This document shows, piece after piece, positions 7,901 through 17,612 of a DNA stretch of 64,000 nt (positions are counted from its first letter, which is position 1; every line of letters begins with the position of its first letter). Position numbers and translations under genes: made by a program. The stretch spans positions 1 through 64,000 of the forward strand of contig JAPLDP010000088.1 of assembly GCA_026391695.1 (NCBI GenBank), given 5' to 3'. This DNA comes from Bacteroidota bacterium. GTDB lineage: Bacteria; Bacteroidota; Bacteroidia; Bacteroidales; JAGONC01. Below the pieces are notes generated by a model that saw nothing but the letters and a program-made list of their open reading frames with translations, was not told where the DNA came from and did not search any database.

Positions 7901-8010
7901 TCGACAATTATGAAGGGGAGGATATCAAGGCTATTGCACGGGAAAAACTTGATAGTCTTAATAATATGGAAATCACTCCTGCCGAAGATGTGGATAATAA
8001 AAATGAATGA
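4972..8010 (+). CDS. Large periplasmic TPR-repeat protein
   Basis: A 1012-residue protein with a signal peptide (MKQFLSAVILVMASLITAHS, about residues 1-20). The rest is a nearly continuous array of tetratricopeptide repeats, seen as recurring helix pairs with the A/G-x-Y/F and YPxS spacing (HPESSGVQHAYFQLG, YPDSKRTDEAYSYLV, YPGSVESKEALESLRDIY). TPR arrays are protein-interaction scaffolds, and in Bacteroidota such proteins act in envelope assembly. The next gene, an outer-membrane barrel, overlaps its 3' end by 8 bases, so the two are probably co-translated and may work as a pair. A weak promoter-like TACTTTAG lies at 4944-4951. Precise function unknown. Confidence 0.85.
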   Translation: MKQFLSAVILVMASLITAHSQQTVRYDDPEASYYLGLELFNKEKYSAAKEIFSHIVTTINDNNSGIRVSSEYYEALCAYELSNNDAKYLLEQFIMNHPESSGVQHAYFQLGKIYYRDKDYRDALAFFKKTDIRQLTNKEVAEYYFRKGYSHMKEKQYKEAREAFFEIIDTESEYTNQATFYYSHIAYMENDLETAVTGFNKIKDDPEYSDIIPYYLMDIYYLQGNYDEVIGLSGALLADENNKRNSEISRIVAESYFKIGKYSEALPWFEAYFAEEKGKTTRQDYFQIGYCYYQTSGYDKAAEALQKVTGPADSLSQSAFYHLGSCYINKDQKKFAQSAFLSAYKLGFDNEIKENALFNYAKLSYELTYDPYNEAIKALRQYIADYPDSKRTDEAYSYLVDLFISTKNYREALETIDKIKTKDNKMLAAYQKITYYRGIEIFNDRDYFEAIKMFRKSLDNNYDKIITALDNYWIGESYYRLSSFEFAQEYYKKFQALPAASQTDVFKRNAYDMGYSLYMQKKYGEAVTYFQKYINQSSAEPALITDACLRIGDSHFIDKKYDDAIAFYDKAIQRGGTGSDYAMYQKALAVGGKGDFARKASLLLDFLRRFEKSVYAEDAIYELATTSLILNKDDQALTYFKLITDKYPSSRHVKKSLLKLGLIYFNRDNNDLAISSLKKVIQDYPGSVESKEALESLRDIYTDMNRVDEYFAFASQFPFADLSVSQQDSLTYIANENLYMNGDCEKASAGFSEYLKKYLGGVFTTNASYYAAECALKANDPEKALQGYEFVISQPSSGFTENALAKAAAILFGLHRNQEALDDYTNLESVASRESTAIVARTGQMRCNFLLGNYEAAMHSADNLITRENAGNELTVEAYFIRAKSALELNDKSGALEAFKKTCAMSQNEMAAESQYYIAFILYENEDYQESEKQTFLLVNKYPSYDYWVAKGFILLADIYVKLNNVFQAKQTLQSILDNYEGEDIKAIAREKLDSLNNMEITPAEDVDNKNE

Positions 8011-9763
8011 CACGATGATTCAATTCTTGTATCGACATATTAGTATTTCGCTGATGAAAGTGGTGAAGCTGGCAATTGGAAAAAAGTGGTGCTGTTATTT
8101 CATTATCGGGATGGTATGTGAAGGCGTGATCATTATTCCTGCATATACACAGGTGATGCCGTACAATGAGGAGATCACTGTCATTGCACCATACGTACCT
8201 GTCATATCAGAGGCCTCCAAGATCACGGCTATCCCAAAGATACCCGATTCTGAGATTGTCAAACCTGAGCTGAGCTATTCCATTGATTCATACCCGGTTC
8301 TGTCAAAATTCCGGTCGCAGCTCATAACGCCTGTCACGGCCAGGGCTGAGCCACAGCCGGTTTTACTCAGAAACTTAATAAAGGCCGGTTTCGGGAATTA
8401 TATGACACCCTATATAGAATTCTTTGCCGGATCACTGGGTTCAAAGACCTATAGCCTGGGTCTTCATGTGAAACATATCTCGTCCGGCGAAATGAAAGGA
8501 TATCCCAACAGCAGCCGGAGTGATAACAGCATCGGATTGTCAGCAGAACGCTACCTGAAAAATCATACCTTGTCGGGAGATGTATCCTTCGACCGGAAAG
8601 TGGTTCACCATTATGGCTATGACCAATCCATGACTGAAATGTATGATGTCTCGGAAAAGATATTGCGACAGGTTTTTTTATCCTTTGGCGCAGATCTCAA
8701 TCTTTTCAGTAATTATTCTGATCAGAAGAAATTGAATCATAGCCTGAACCTCAGCTATAATTATCTCGCAGACCATTATGAAAGCCTCGAACATCAGATA
8801 TTTTTTAAAGCTTCTCTGGATAAGAATATCAGGCTGATTGAAAATTTCGATAAACAAAGGTTCGGACTCGCTGCCAGCCTGGATTTTTACAATAATAAGG
8901 ATAGTCTGGTAAATGCCCAATCAGGCCTGCTGACATTCCAGCCATTCATTGAGGGAGCCTTTAATGAATACAGCTTTTATGTCGGAATGAAGGCATCTGT
9001 TGAACTTGATTCCACTGTTAAAGTCTATCTTTATCCGCTGGCTGAGGTCAACATACATATCATCAATAATATTCTTATGGCATATATTGGAATAAGCGGC
9101 GAGGTAAAAAGGAACAGTTTCTCCTCCCTGAGCAGGGAGAATCCCTTTATCATTTCAGTCATACCCCTGGATTACACCCGCAACAGGTTCAAATTATATG
9201 GCGGCATCAATACACATATAGGGAAAAATATTGATGTGAACGCATCCCTTTCAAGCTCAATCATCAGCTCAATGCCGTTCTTTGTCACTGACACGAGCAC
9301 ACAAAGGAATAAAGATCTTCAGAACCAATTCACTGTGGTTTATAACGACGTGAAGGAGATTAAGGGCAAAATAAATTTCCTGTATCAGGCGACTGACAGG
9401 TTCACATTATTGCTCACAGGTAATTTCTATCAATACTTTATGGATGATGAAGTCAAAGCCTGGCATACACCGCCTTATGATGTATCACTGACAGGGAAAT
9501 ATACCATCCGGGATAAATTCTTGATCTACAGTGGCATCAGGGCATATGGCCGTGCATATGCAAGGACATTTGAAGCGAATGAGGTGGTGGCAAAAAAACT
9601 GAATGGATTCGTTGATGTTAGCCTCGGGATGGAATACCGGTATTCAAAAAAACTGGCAGGTTTTATCGATCTTAACAATATAACCAATATCAGGTACTCA
9701 TTCTGGAATAACTATCCCGGACAGAATCTCAACTTTATAATCGGAGCGTCGTATTCGTTCTAA
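8003..9763 (+). CDS. Outer-membrane beta-barrel protein
   Basis: A 586-residue protein if started at the ATG overlapping the TPR stop codon. An ATG at 8054 (MKVVKLAIGKKW...) would give a more typical signal peptide ending near IIIPAYTQ. The remainder alternates short amphipathic strands with turns, is rich in aromatic residues and ends in FIIGASYSF, a terminal aromatic strand typical of barrel proteins inserted by BamA. No plug domain or carboxypeptidase-like domain is seen, so it is not an ordinary TonB receptor with an N-terminal plug, although the final segment (LNNITNIRYSFWNNYPG) recalls TonB-receptor barrels. It is probably a partner of the upstream TPR protein. Substrate unknown. Confidence 0.75.
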   Translation: MNDTMIQFLYRHISISLMKVVKLAIGKKWCCYFIIGMVCEGVIIIPAYTQVMPYNEEITVIAPYVPVISEASKITAIPKIPDSEIVKPELSYSIDSYPVLSKFRSQLITPVTARAEPQPVLLRNLIKAGFGNYMTPYIEFFAGSLGSKTYSLGLHVKHISSGEMKGYPNSSRSDNSIGLSAERYLKNHTLSGDVSFDRKVVHHYGYDQSMTEMYDVSEKILRQVFLSFGADLNLFSNYSDQKKLNHSLNLSYNYLADHYESLEHQIFFKASLDKNIRLIENFDKQRFGLAASLDFYNNKDSLVNAQSGLLTFQPFIEGAFNEYSFYVGMKASVELDSTVKVYLYPLAEVNIHIINNILMAYIGISGEVKRNSFSSLSRENPFIISVIPLDYTRNRFKLYGGINTHIGKNIDVNASLSSSIISSMPFFVTDTSTQRNKDLQNQFTVVYNDVKEIKGKINFLYQATDRFTLLLTGNFYQYFMDDEVKAWHTPPYDVSLTGKYTIRDKFLIYSGIRAYGRAYARTFEANEVVAKKLNGFVDVSLGMEYRYSKKLAGFIDLNNITNIRYSFWNNYPGQNLNFIIGASYSF

Positions 9764-9861
9764 ACTCACGCTTTTAAGCGACGTTAATTTCTCCTTTGAA
9801 ATTGTTGATAAAATCCTTGATTTTACTAGTGTTTTATACAATTTTTTCAAGAAAATATTGT

Positions 9862-9869
9862 TACATTTG
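9862..9869 (+). promoter_or_regulatory. Candidate gyrB -7 element
   Basis: TACATTTG matches the Bacteroidota -7 consensus and lies 33 bases before the gyrB ATG. No good TTTG is at the expected -33 distance, so this is a weaker call. Confidence 0.4.
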
Positions 9870-9896
9870 CATATCTATAATAATAAAGCTAAGTGA

Positions 9897-11867
<1,971 letters not shown>

Positions 11868-11874
11868 ACGTGCG

Positions 11875-12537
11875 TCAGCCTCCGATTGCCCTGTTCAGAA
11901 AGGTATTTAATGGATGCATAGCCTTCAGGACAACCAGCGCATTATTAAAGTACGACTTATCCTGCACCTGTCCATCAGCGATATTGTGAACTATCGTATA
12001 ACTGCGGTATTTTAACAGATCAATATCCTTGAAATCAGCCGGAAATTCCTTTGGTGGCTTTTTCATTTTATCAAAATCATCCAGTTTACCAAAATATTTC
12101 ATGAAGTCATCCGCCTCAAGTATGGATTTAAACTCTTCGATATTATAATATATTTCCTGGCGGACAGCTTTCTGCACCTCAGGCTGGGGCATATATATAC
12201 CACCTGCCAGCATCGATTGTCCGCTTTCAAGATGAATATAATATCCCGGGTAGATACCCTTTCTTCCACCCCTTGCTATAAAAGCACCGAAGTTGGTTTT
12301 ATAGGGCGTTTTATCATTCGAAAAACGGATATCACGAAAGATCCTGAAAAGACAATCTTTCGCAGTCAGAAGGCCTATGCTGTTGTCAAACTTGTATATC
12401 TCCGGGATCAATACATTGATAAAGCTTTCAAAATCTTTCCTTGCCCGTTCAAAAACAGGTTTATTCTCCAGAAACCACTCCCTCTTATTGTTCATGGAGA
12501 GTGCTTTCAAAAAATCAAGTATCATTTTACCATCCAT
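11875..12537 (-). CDS. DUF2461 family protein
   Basis: A 220-residue cytosolic protein of the DUF2461 (TIGR02453) family. Recognisable features are the N-terminal LKALSMNNKREWFLENK, the RIFRDIRFSNDKTPYKTNFGAFI block at about residues 65-87, GYYIHLESGQSMLAGGIYMPQPE, and YRSYTIVHNI. The family is widespread in Bacteria and some fungi and has no established biochemical function. It is monocistronic here, tail-to-tail with gyrB and divergent from the outer-membrane protein gene at 12666. Confidence 0.9.
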   Translation of the reverse strand: MDGKMILDFLKALSMNNKREWFLENKPVFERARKDFESFINVLIPEIYKFDNSIGLLTAKDCLFRIFRDIRFSNDKTPYKTNFGAFIARGGRKGIYPGYYIHLESGQSMLAGGIYMPQPEVQKAVRQEIYYNIEEFKSILEADDFMKYFGKLDDFDKMKKPPKEFPADFKDIDLLKYRSYTIVHNIADGQVQDKSYFNNALVVLKAMHPLNTFLNRAIGG

Positions 12538-12665
12538 AGCTATTTTGTTTTATATCACACCTGCAAATTTATAAATAAGGTCATAAAAAACACAATTCGA
12601 AGGGTCACAAAAACAGTTGATCAGGATTAATTATTTGACAGGATGTTCATGAAAAAATGTAATCC

Positions 12666-13520
12666 ATGTGGTACAATAAATTGTCCTTTACAGGAATGGT
12701 CTTGCGTCATCTTGCTATGGCTGCTGTAATGATGCTGATATCAATTGCGGAGCTGACAGCTTCGGATGGATATTCAGGTGCCGGTGCGCGTTCCGCAGCC
12801 CTTGGTAACACCACGGTTTGCATAAATGATGTCTGGTCTATATGGAACAATCCGGCCATGATGGTAGAAATTGACTATATGACTGCAGGGCTTTTTTTTG
12901 AAAATCGTTTTATGATGAAGGAACTGGGATACAGATGCGGAGCCTTGCTGGTGCCAGCCGGTCAGGGTGCTATTGGCACATGCATATCCAACTTCGGATA
13001 CAGCGCATTTTCAGAATGGAATATTGGCGTGTCCTATGCCCGAAAATTCGGGCCATCATTTTCAACAGGCGTTAAACTGGTGTACTGTTCGGTGATACAG
13101 GGTGAAGACTACGGCAATCGACAGGCGGTCACCTTTGGATTGGGGCTTAAAACAGTGATAGATAAAAAAACCACCGTCGCCGTCCACATTTATAATCCGC
13201 TTTCGATAAAAATATTTCCTGGAGCTGCACCGGAGATAGCCACGCTGTTCAGCCTGGGATTGGCCTACCGGCCATTGAACAGGATGGTGATGGTGCTTCA
13301 GGCCGATATGGATATGAGCACCAGGGCAGCCATAAAAGGGGGAATAGAATTCAGGCCGGTAGAAAATTTCTTCCTCCGCGCGGGTATCTGTTCAAGTCCA
13401 CGAGCCGCCACATTGGGTGTGGGAATCCAATGGAAAAAGCTCTCCATCGACCTCACCACCATCATCCACCAGCAACTTGGCATATATCCGCAGGCTTCCC
13501 TTCAATACAGGATCAGATGA
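12666..13520 (+). CDS. PorV/UPF0164-like outer-membrane protein
   Basis: A 284-residue protein with an N-terminal signal sequence (hydrophobic run to about residue 32, ...MLISIAELTAS). It then has the GYSGAGARSAALGNTTVCINDVWSIWNNPA-type beginning typical of PorV/PorQ and UPF0164 barrels related to FadL. Strand-like repeats follow and the protein ends in YPQASLQYRIR. PorV is a type IX secretion shuttle component, but many family members are unassigned and nothing nearby proves a T9SS role. An internal ATG at 12696 is an alternative start. The gene is followed 23 bases later by the HhH/barrel gene and may be co-transcribed with it. Confidence 0.7.
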   Translation: MWYNKLSFTGMVLRHLAMAAVMMLISIAELTASDGYSGAGARSAALGNTTVCINDVWSIWNNPAMMVEIDYMTAGLFFENRFMMKELGYRCGALLVPAGQGAIGTCISNFGYSAFSEWNIGVSYARKFGPSFSTGVKLVYCSVIQGEDYGNRQAVTFGLGLKTVIDKKTTVAVHIYNPLSIKIFPGAAPEIATLFSLGLAYRPLNRMVMVLQADMDMSTRAAIKGGIEFRPVENFFLRAGICSSPRAATLGVGIQWKKLSIDLTTIIHQQLGIYPQASLQYRIR

Positions 13521-13543
13521 TCAGCACAGGATAATCGAAAAGA

Positions 13544-15667
13544 ATGATGATACGCATGAAAAAGAAAAAAAATCGGGCTCAGGTTATCCTCACTTACCTT
13601 TTCCTTTGCTATTCCTGTTCAGCCCTGTGGTCGCAGGAAACAGATACATCCGGACTTCTCTCCCCGGAAAATCTGCAATTGTATCTGGAGCAAATGGCTG
13701 AAACATCACAAAACAGTGAGGATTATGTTGACCTGCAGTTGGCAGTTCCCGCCCGAAATCTCAATCTGTCCGATATAAACCAAGCAGATCCGGATCTCCT
13801 GAAGAGGGTATATGGTTTCAGCGAACAGCAGGTACAAAATCTGCAGGACTATCAGAGCAGGTATGGACCATTACTCACGATCTATGAACTTCAGTTGATC
13901 GAGGCATTCACTTCATCCGTTATCAAAAACATCAGTCAATACATTTCATCTTCCAGCCAGTTGCCACGAAAAAATATCCGGTTTGCAGAATTATTGCGTT
14001 CCGGAAGACAGGACATACTGGTGCGCTATGGCCAGACACTTGAAAAACAAAAAGGATATATCTCCGCAGATTTGAAGGATGGGCAACCGGTAACTGGACG
14101 CAGCTATTTAGGCCATCCGGCATATTTTTATATCCGTGGCCAATATAATTCCTATGACAGGATCCGCTTTGGGATCACGGCTGAAAAGGATCCCGGCGAG
14201 GAATTTTTTTCCGGAACCCAAAGAAATGGCTTTGATTTTTATTCTTCCTATCTCATGTTCACCGATTTCGGCATGATTAATTCCCTTATCATTGGTGATT
14301 ATCAGCTTGATTTTGGACAGGGCCTGACCCTCTCGACAGGTTCACATTTCAGGAACTGGATTGGCATGACCCAGGGGATCAGATCGGCTAAATGTATCTC
14401 GCGCCATTCCGGAACAGATGAATTCAACTTCCTTAGAGGAATAGCCACTACCATAAATACCGGCAAATTCGGATTTACGGCATTCTATTCCTCAAGAAAG
14501 AAAGATGCGACGACAGCAACATATAATCCGGCAAATGAGAAAGTTACTTCCGTAAGCTCTTTTTATTCCTCCGGATTACACAGGACAATAAATGAATATT
14601 CCAAAAAAGGGGCTTTGACGGAAAGAATCTTCGGGGGACATCTCACTTTTAAGCACCAGTTCATGGAAACGGGATTAACCATTTTTAAAAGCCACTATAG
14701 TGCAAGCTTCATTAGCCGGGATGTGGCCTATGATCTATTTGGTTTTACAGGAACAGACAATCTTAATGCAGGCGTTGATATGCGCATGATAGTAAGGAAT
14801 GTAAGCCTGTTCGGTGAATTTTCAATGAGTTCCAACATGGCAAAAGCTTTTGTGGCAGGTATCAAAAGCAATATCTTCCCTGATATGTGTTGTTTAATCT
14901 TGTACAGGAATTATCAAAAAAACTACCAGAATCTATATTGTAAGGCATTTGGAGAGAATTCCGAAAACAGGAATGAAAAAGGCCTGTTCATGGGCATCAA
15001 CACCAACCTGAGCAGGAAAGTCACCATTCAGGCATATGCCGATTATTTCAGTTTTCCATGGCTCAAATATCAGGTCAGCGCGCCTTCAAAAGGCTGTGAG
15101 TATTTTTTGCAATGTAATTATTCGCCTACATCAAAAGCTATGATATACTTACTATACAGGATGAAGGTCAAACAATCTGACAAGCAACAAACCACCTCTG
15201 TCGTTGATCAAACCGGTGAGATGGACAGAAAGAATATACGACTGCATTTATCGTATAGCATTCTGAAAATAATTCAGCTGGAAAACAACTTTGATTATCT
15301 CAGAAATTCAAGTCCAGATGGACGGAAATCAAATGGTTATGTCATTTCACAGGATATATCGGTCAGGCCGGAACAGGGATTATGGTCGGTTATAGTCAGA
15401 TATGCGCTGTTTGATACGGAGTCATATGATGACAGGATTTACAGTTATGAGCATGACGTGTTGTATTCGTTTTCTGTGCCGGCCTATTATGACAAAGGTA
15501 CCCGGATTAACATCCTGGGTACCTTTCATCTGAATAAACAGGTTGAATTATGGGTAAGGCTGGCCCGGACGGTTTATGCGAATAAGACATCCGTTGGTTC
15601 AGACCTGAATACGATAAGCGGTAATACAAAGACCGACATTAAATTACAGCTCCGGTGGCACCTCTGA
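13544..15667 (+). CDS. HhH-domain outer-membrane barrel protein
   Basis: A 707-residue protein. After a signal peptide (to about residue 31, ...SALWSQ) comes a helix-hairpin-helix-like segment at about 70-130: LNLSDINQADPDLLKRVYGF, then YGPLLTIYELQLIEAF, which resembles ComEA/T2SK-type HhH repeats. The C-terminal ~550 residues look like a beta-barrel, ending in TDIKLQLRWHL. Such fusions are frequent in Bacteroidota and have no defined role; DNA uptake has been suggested for ComEA-like HhH domains, but here it is only a possibility. It probably forms an operon with the preceding PorV-like gene. In-frame ATGs at 13547 and 13556 are alternative starts. Confidence 0.75.
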   Translation: MMIRMKKKKNRAQVILTYLFLCYSCSALWSQETDTSGLLSPENLQLYLEQMAETSQNSEDYVDLQLAVPARNLNLSDINQADPDLLKRVYGFSEQQVQNLQDYQSRYGPLLTIYELQLIEAFTSSVIKNISQYISSSSQLPRKNIRFAELLRSGRQDILVRYGQTLEKQKGYISADLKDGQPVTGRSYLGHPAYFYIRGQYNSYDRIRFGITAEKDPGEEFFSGTQRNGFDFYSSYLMFTDFGMINSLIIGDYQLDFGQGLTLSTGSHFRNWIGMTQGIRSAKCISRHSGTDEFNFLRGIATTINTGKFGFTAFYSSRKKDATTATYNPANEKVTSVSSFYSSGLHRTINEYSKKGALTERIFGGHLTFKHQFMETGLTIFKSHYSASFISRDVAYDLFGFTGTDNLNAGVDMRMIVRNVSLFGEFSMSSNMAKAFVAGIKSNIFPDMCCLILYRNYQKNYQNLYCKAFGENSENRNEKGLFMGINTNLSRKVTIQAYADYFSFPWLKYQVSAPSKGCEYFLQCNYSPTSKAMIYLLYRMKVKQSDKQQTTSVVDQTGEMDRKNIRLHLSYSILKIIQLENNFDYLRNSSPDGRKSNGYVISQDISVRPEQGLWSVIVRYALFDTESYDDRIYSYEHDVLYSFSVPAYYDKGTRINILGTFHLNKQVELWVRLARTVYANKTSVGSDLNTISGNTKTDIKLQLRWHL

Positions 15668-15678
15668 GTGCACGTGCA

Positions 15679-16224
15679 TTACTTTTTATCGTCTTCGATC
15701 TTTTGCAGATTCTCCATACCTTCCACCTTCATGGACTTGGAGAGCTTTGAAATAGAGCTCATATCAATATCACCGGTGATACTGAGCACAACTGTTTCAT
15801 CAGCTTCTCTTCCGATCATTAATAGTTCCGTGATTTTGGGTCCATCCTTTTTGATGTAGAATTTCGTACTTTCCCCACCCTCATTTACCTCCATGAGGAC
15901 AGTGTACAAGCTCATCGGAAAAGTCTTCATAATCTCATCATAAAAGTTAAATGAATCTCCCTTGCCTTGAGGTTCATAGGTGAGGATTTTAAGCCCTTCC
16001 AATTTCCCGACCACTGACTGGAAATCTTTGAAATCCTTGTCCTGGCCTGATGTTTCAATATCCTGGAACATAAGGAACATGTCTTTGGGAATCAGAACTG
16101 ACGTGAATCCTTCTTTTCCGACATACTTCTCGTATAATGCGTCCATCGGTGACTTCTGTGCTGAACTTATCAGTGGCATACACAGCAGGGCAATCCATGT
16201 TAATTTTAATACGTTTAGTTTCAT
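15679..16224 (-). CDS. DUF4252 exported protein
   Basis: A 181-residue secreted protein with a signal peptide (MKLNVLKLTWIALLCMPLIS, cleavage near SSAQ). The rest matches the DUF4252 pattern, with an N-terminal YEKYVGKEGFTSVLIPKDMF block and the later LLMIGREADETVVLSITGDI block. DUF4252 proteins are Bacteroidota-specific and often encoded beside ECF sigma factors. It is the last gene of a three-gene set with an ECF sigma factor and a membrane protein, so it is probably part of that regulon or its signalling. Biochemical role unknown. Confidence 0.85.
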   Translation of the reverse strand: MKLNVLKLTWIALLCMPLISSAQKSPMDALYEKYVGKEGFTSVLIPKDMFLMFQDIETSGQDKDFKDFQSVVGKLEGLKILTYEPQGKGDSFNFYDEIMKTFPMSLYTVLMEVNEGGESTKFYIKKDGPKITELLMIGREADETVVLSITGDIDMSSISKLSKSMKVEGMENLQKIEDDKK

Positions 16225-16246
16225 TGTTGTTGATTTTAAGATTATA

Positions 16247-16861
16247 TTAATTATTTTGACTATTATCGGTTATTTTTGAGATTTTGGCCATTTCTTTCAG
16301 GCCTTTATTGATATTGTCCAATTTTGCGATATCCTGCCTTCCAGATTCCATTTTTGACAACGATGCGACATTATCCACTCCTTCTTCAAATTTTGACAAG
16401 CCCTTCATTTTACCGGTTCCGGTATTTAACTTACTTGAAACCAGCAGAAGGGCTTTAACGGTTTCTTTGTAGGCTTTTTCCGGGTCGCTGAAAGTATCAC
16501 CGACCTTTGAAGAGAACAAGTGCATGACCGGATTTTTATCGGCAGGAAGGAATACGGTGAACAGGAGAATTATGCAGGCAGCCACGGCAGTAATATAATA
16601 CCAATTGATGCTTCTGCGATTAGTCTTCCTGAGAATAGGTTTCTCTTCTGTGAGCCTGCTGAGCAGTTTTTCATCAAAATCAGTATCCTGGATTTTATCC
16701 CTGGCTGATTCGCTATGATATCTGAAGAGAGGCGAATAAATACTGAGATTGGCCGGGATATCATGGCCTGAAAAAAAGTCACGGAGTTCCCTTTCTTCAG
16801 CCAGTGATGTTGCGCCATCAAAGTATTTATTTAACAATGACTCAATTCTTTCGTAATTCAT
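16247..16861 (-). CDS. Putative membrane anti-sigma factor
   Basis: A 204-residue protein with an acidic N-terminal cytosolic part (MNYERIESLLNKYFDGATSL, a start typical of Bacteroidota anti-sigma-like proteins). It has a single membrane span at about residues 88-105 (YYITAVAACIILLFTVFL) and a lysine-rich extracytoplasmic tail. Its start overlaps the end of the ECF sigma gene by 20 bases, so translation is coupled. Position, topology and size suggest it sequesters that sigma factor, but no canonical zinc-binding anti-sigma motif (HxxxCxxC) is present. The function is inferred from context. Confidence 0.65.
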   Translation of the reverse strand: MNYERIESLLNKYFDGATSLAEERELRDFFSGHDIPANLSIYSPLFRYHSESARDKIQDTDFDEKLLSRLTEEKPILRKTNRRSINWYYITAVAACIILLFTVFLPADKNPVMHLFSSKVGDTFSDPEKAYKETVKALLLVSSKLNTGTGKMKGLSKFEEGVDNVASLSKMESGRQDIAKLDNINKGLKEMAKISKITDNSQNN

Positions 16862-17357
16862 ATCTATTTATATTTATCAGGGCATCTCTGACCTTTTTCC
16901 TTGCCCTGGACAAATTGACTCGTATCACATTCAGATTCACATCCATGATGGATGCAATTTCATCAAATTCATAGCCTTCAATATCCCTCATATGAATGAT
17001 CATCTGTTGCTGGGCGGGCAGGGTGGCAATGATCTGATGAATGATGGTCATGGTATCGCGCATCTCCACCACGCTATGAGGGGTGGTAAAGCCGACAGCT
17101 GATTGGACTTCAACCAGGTCAACATTCTTTCTGCCAGCTGATTTTAAGATATCCAGACACAGATTTTTTGTAATAGACATCGCGAATGCTTCAATACTGT
17201 TATAATTATCAAGGTCGTCCTTCCGGGTCCATAACCTGATGATTGCTTCCTGCACCATATCTTCCGCTTCAGCCCGGTCATTCAAAAGCCGCTGCGCCAA
17301 ACGGAACAGCTTATTTTTTAAGGGAAGAACCTTTATTTTGAATTCATCGATGGTCAT
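16842..17357 (-). CDS. ECF sigma-70 factor
   Basis: A 171-residue RNA polymerase sigma factor of the extracytoplasmic-function class. Sigma region 2 covers about residues 20-88 (RLAQRLLNDRAEAEDMVQEA, IRLWTRKDDL, SIEAFAMSITKNLCLD). Region 4 covers about 110-165 (LPAQQQMIIHMRDIEGYEFDEIASIMDVNLNVIRVNLSRARKKVRD, a helix-turn-helix). It directs transcription of an envelope-response regulon in this lineage. It heads the operon with the putative anti-sigma and DUF4252 genes and is divergent from the POT transporter. No target promoter could be identified. Confidence 0.93.
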   Translation of the reverse strand: MTIDEFKIKVLPLKNKLFRLAQRLLNDRAEAEDMVQEAIIRLWTRKDDLDNYNSIEAFAMSITKNLCLDILKSAGRKNVDLVEVQSAVGFTTPHSVVEMRDTMTIIHQIIATLPAQQQMIIHMRDIEGYEFDEIASIMDVNLNVIRVNLSRARKKVRDALININRYELRKN

Positions 17358-17477
17358 ACAGCTTCAAGACGATATATGCTGATAAAAATTACACTTAAAT
17401 TTAAAAATAATTCCGGCGTAACAGACCATGACCAGCCTTAAAGAAGGAAAGACCTGACACAACAATTTAAATGGTGA

Positions 17478-17508
17478 TTTGGAAAAACCGAACTTTTAAT
17501 TATTTTTG
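17478..17508 (+). promoter_or_regulatory. POT transporter promoter
   Basis: TTTG at 17478-17481, a 19-base spacer, and TATTTTTG at 17501-17508 match the Bacteroidota consensus. The leader of about 100 bases that follows contains several short overlapping repeats of AATGATCA at 17527-17560. Confidence 0.6.
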
Positions 17509-17612
17509 TCTGAACATAGCTTGACACAATGATCAATGATCAATAATCAATGATCAATAGAGATTTGTAGCCTAAATTATAATTATTAATTATTCATTAA
17601 ATCAATGCGTTT

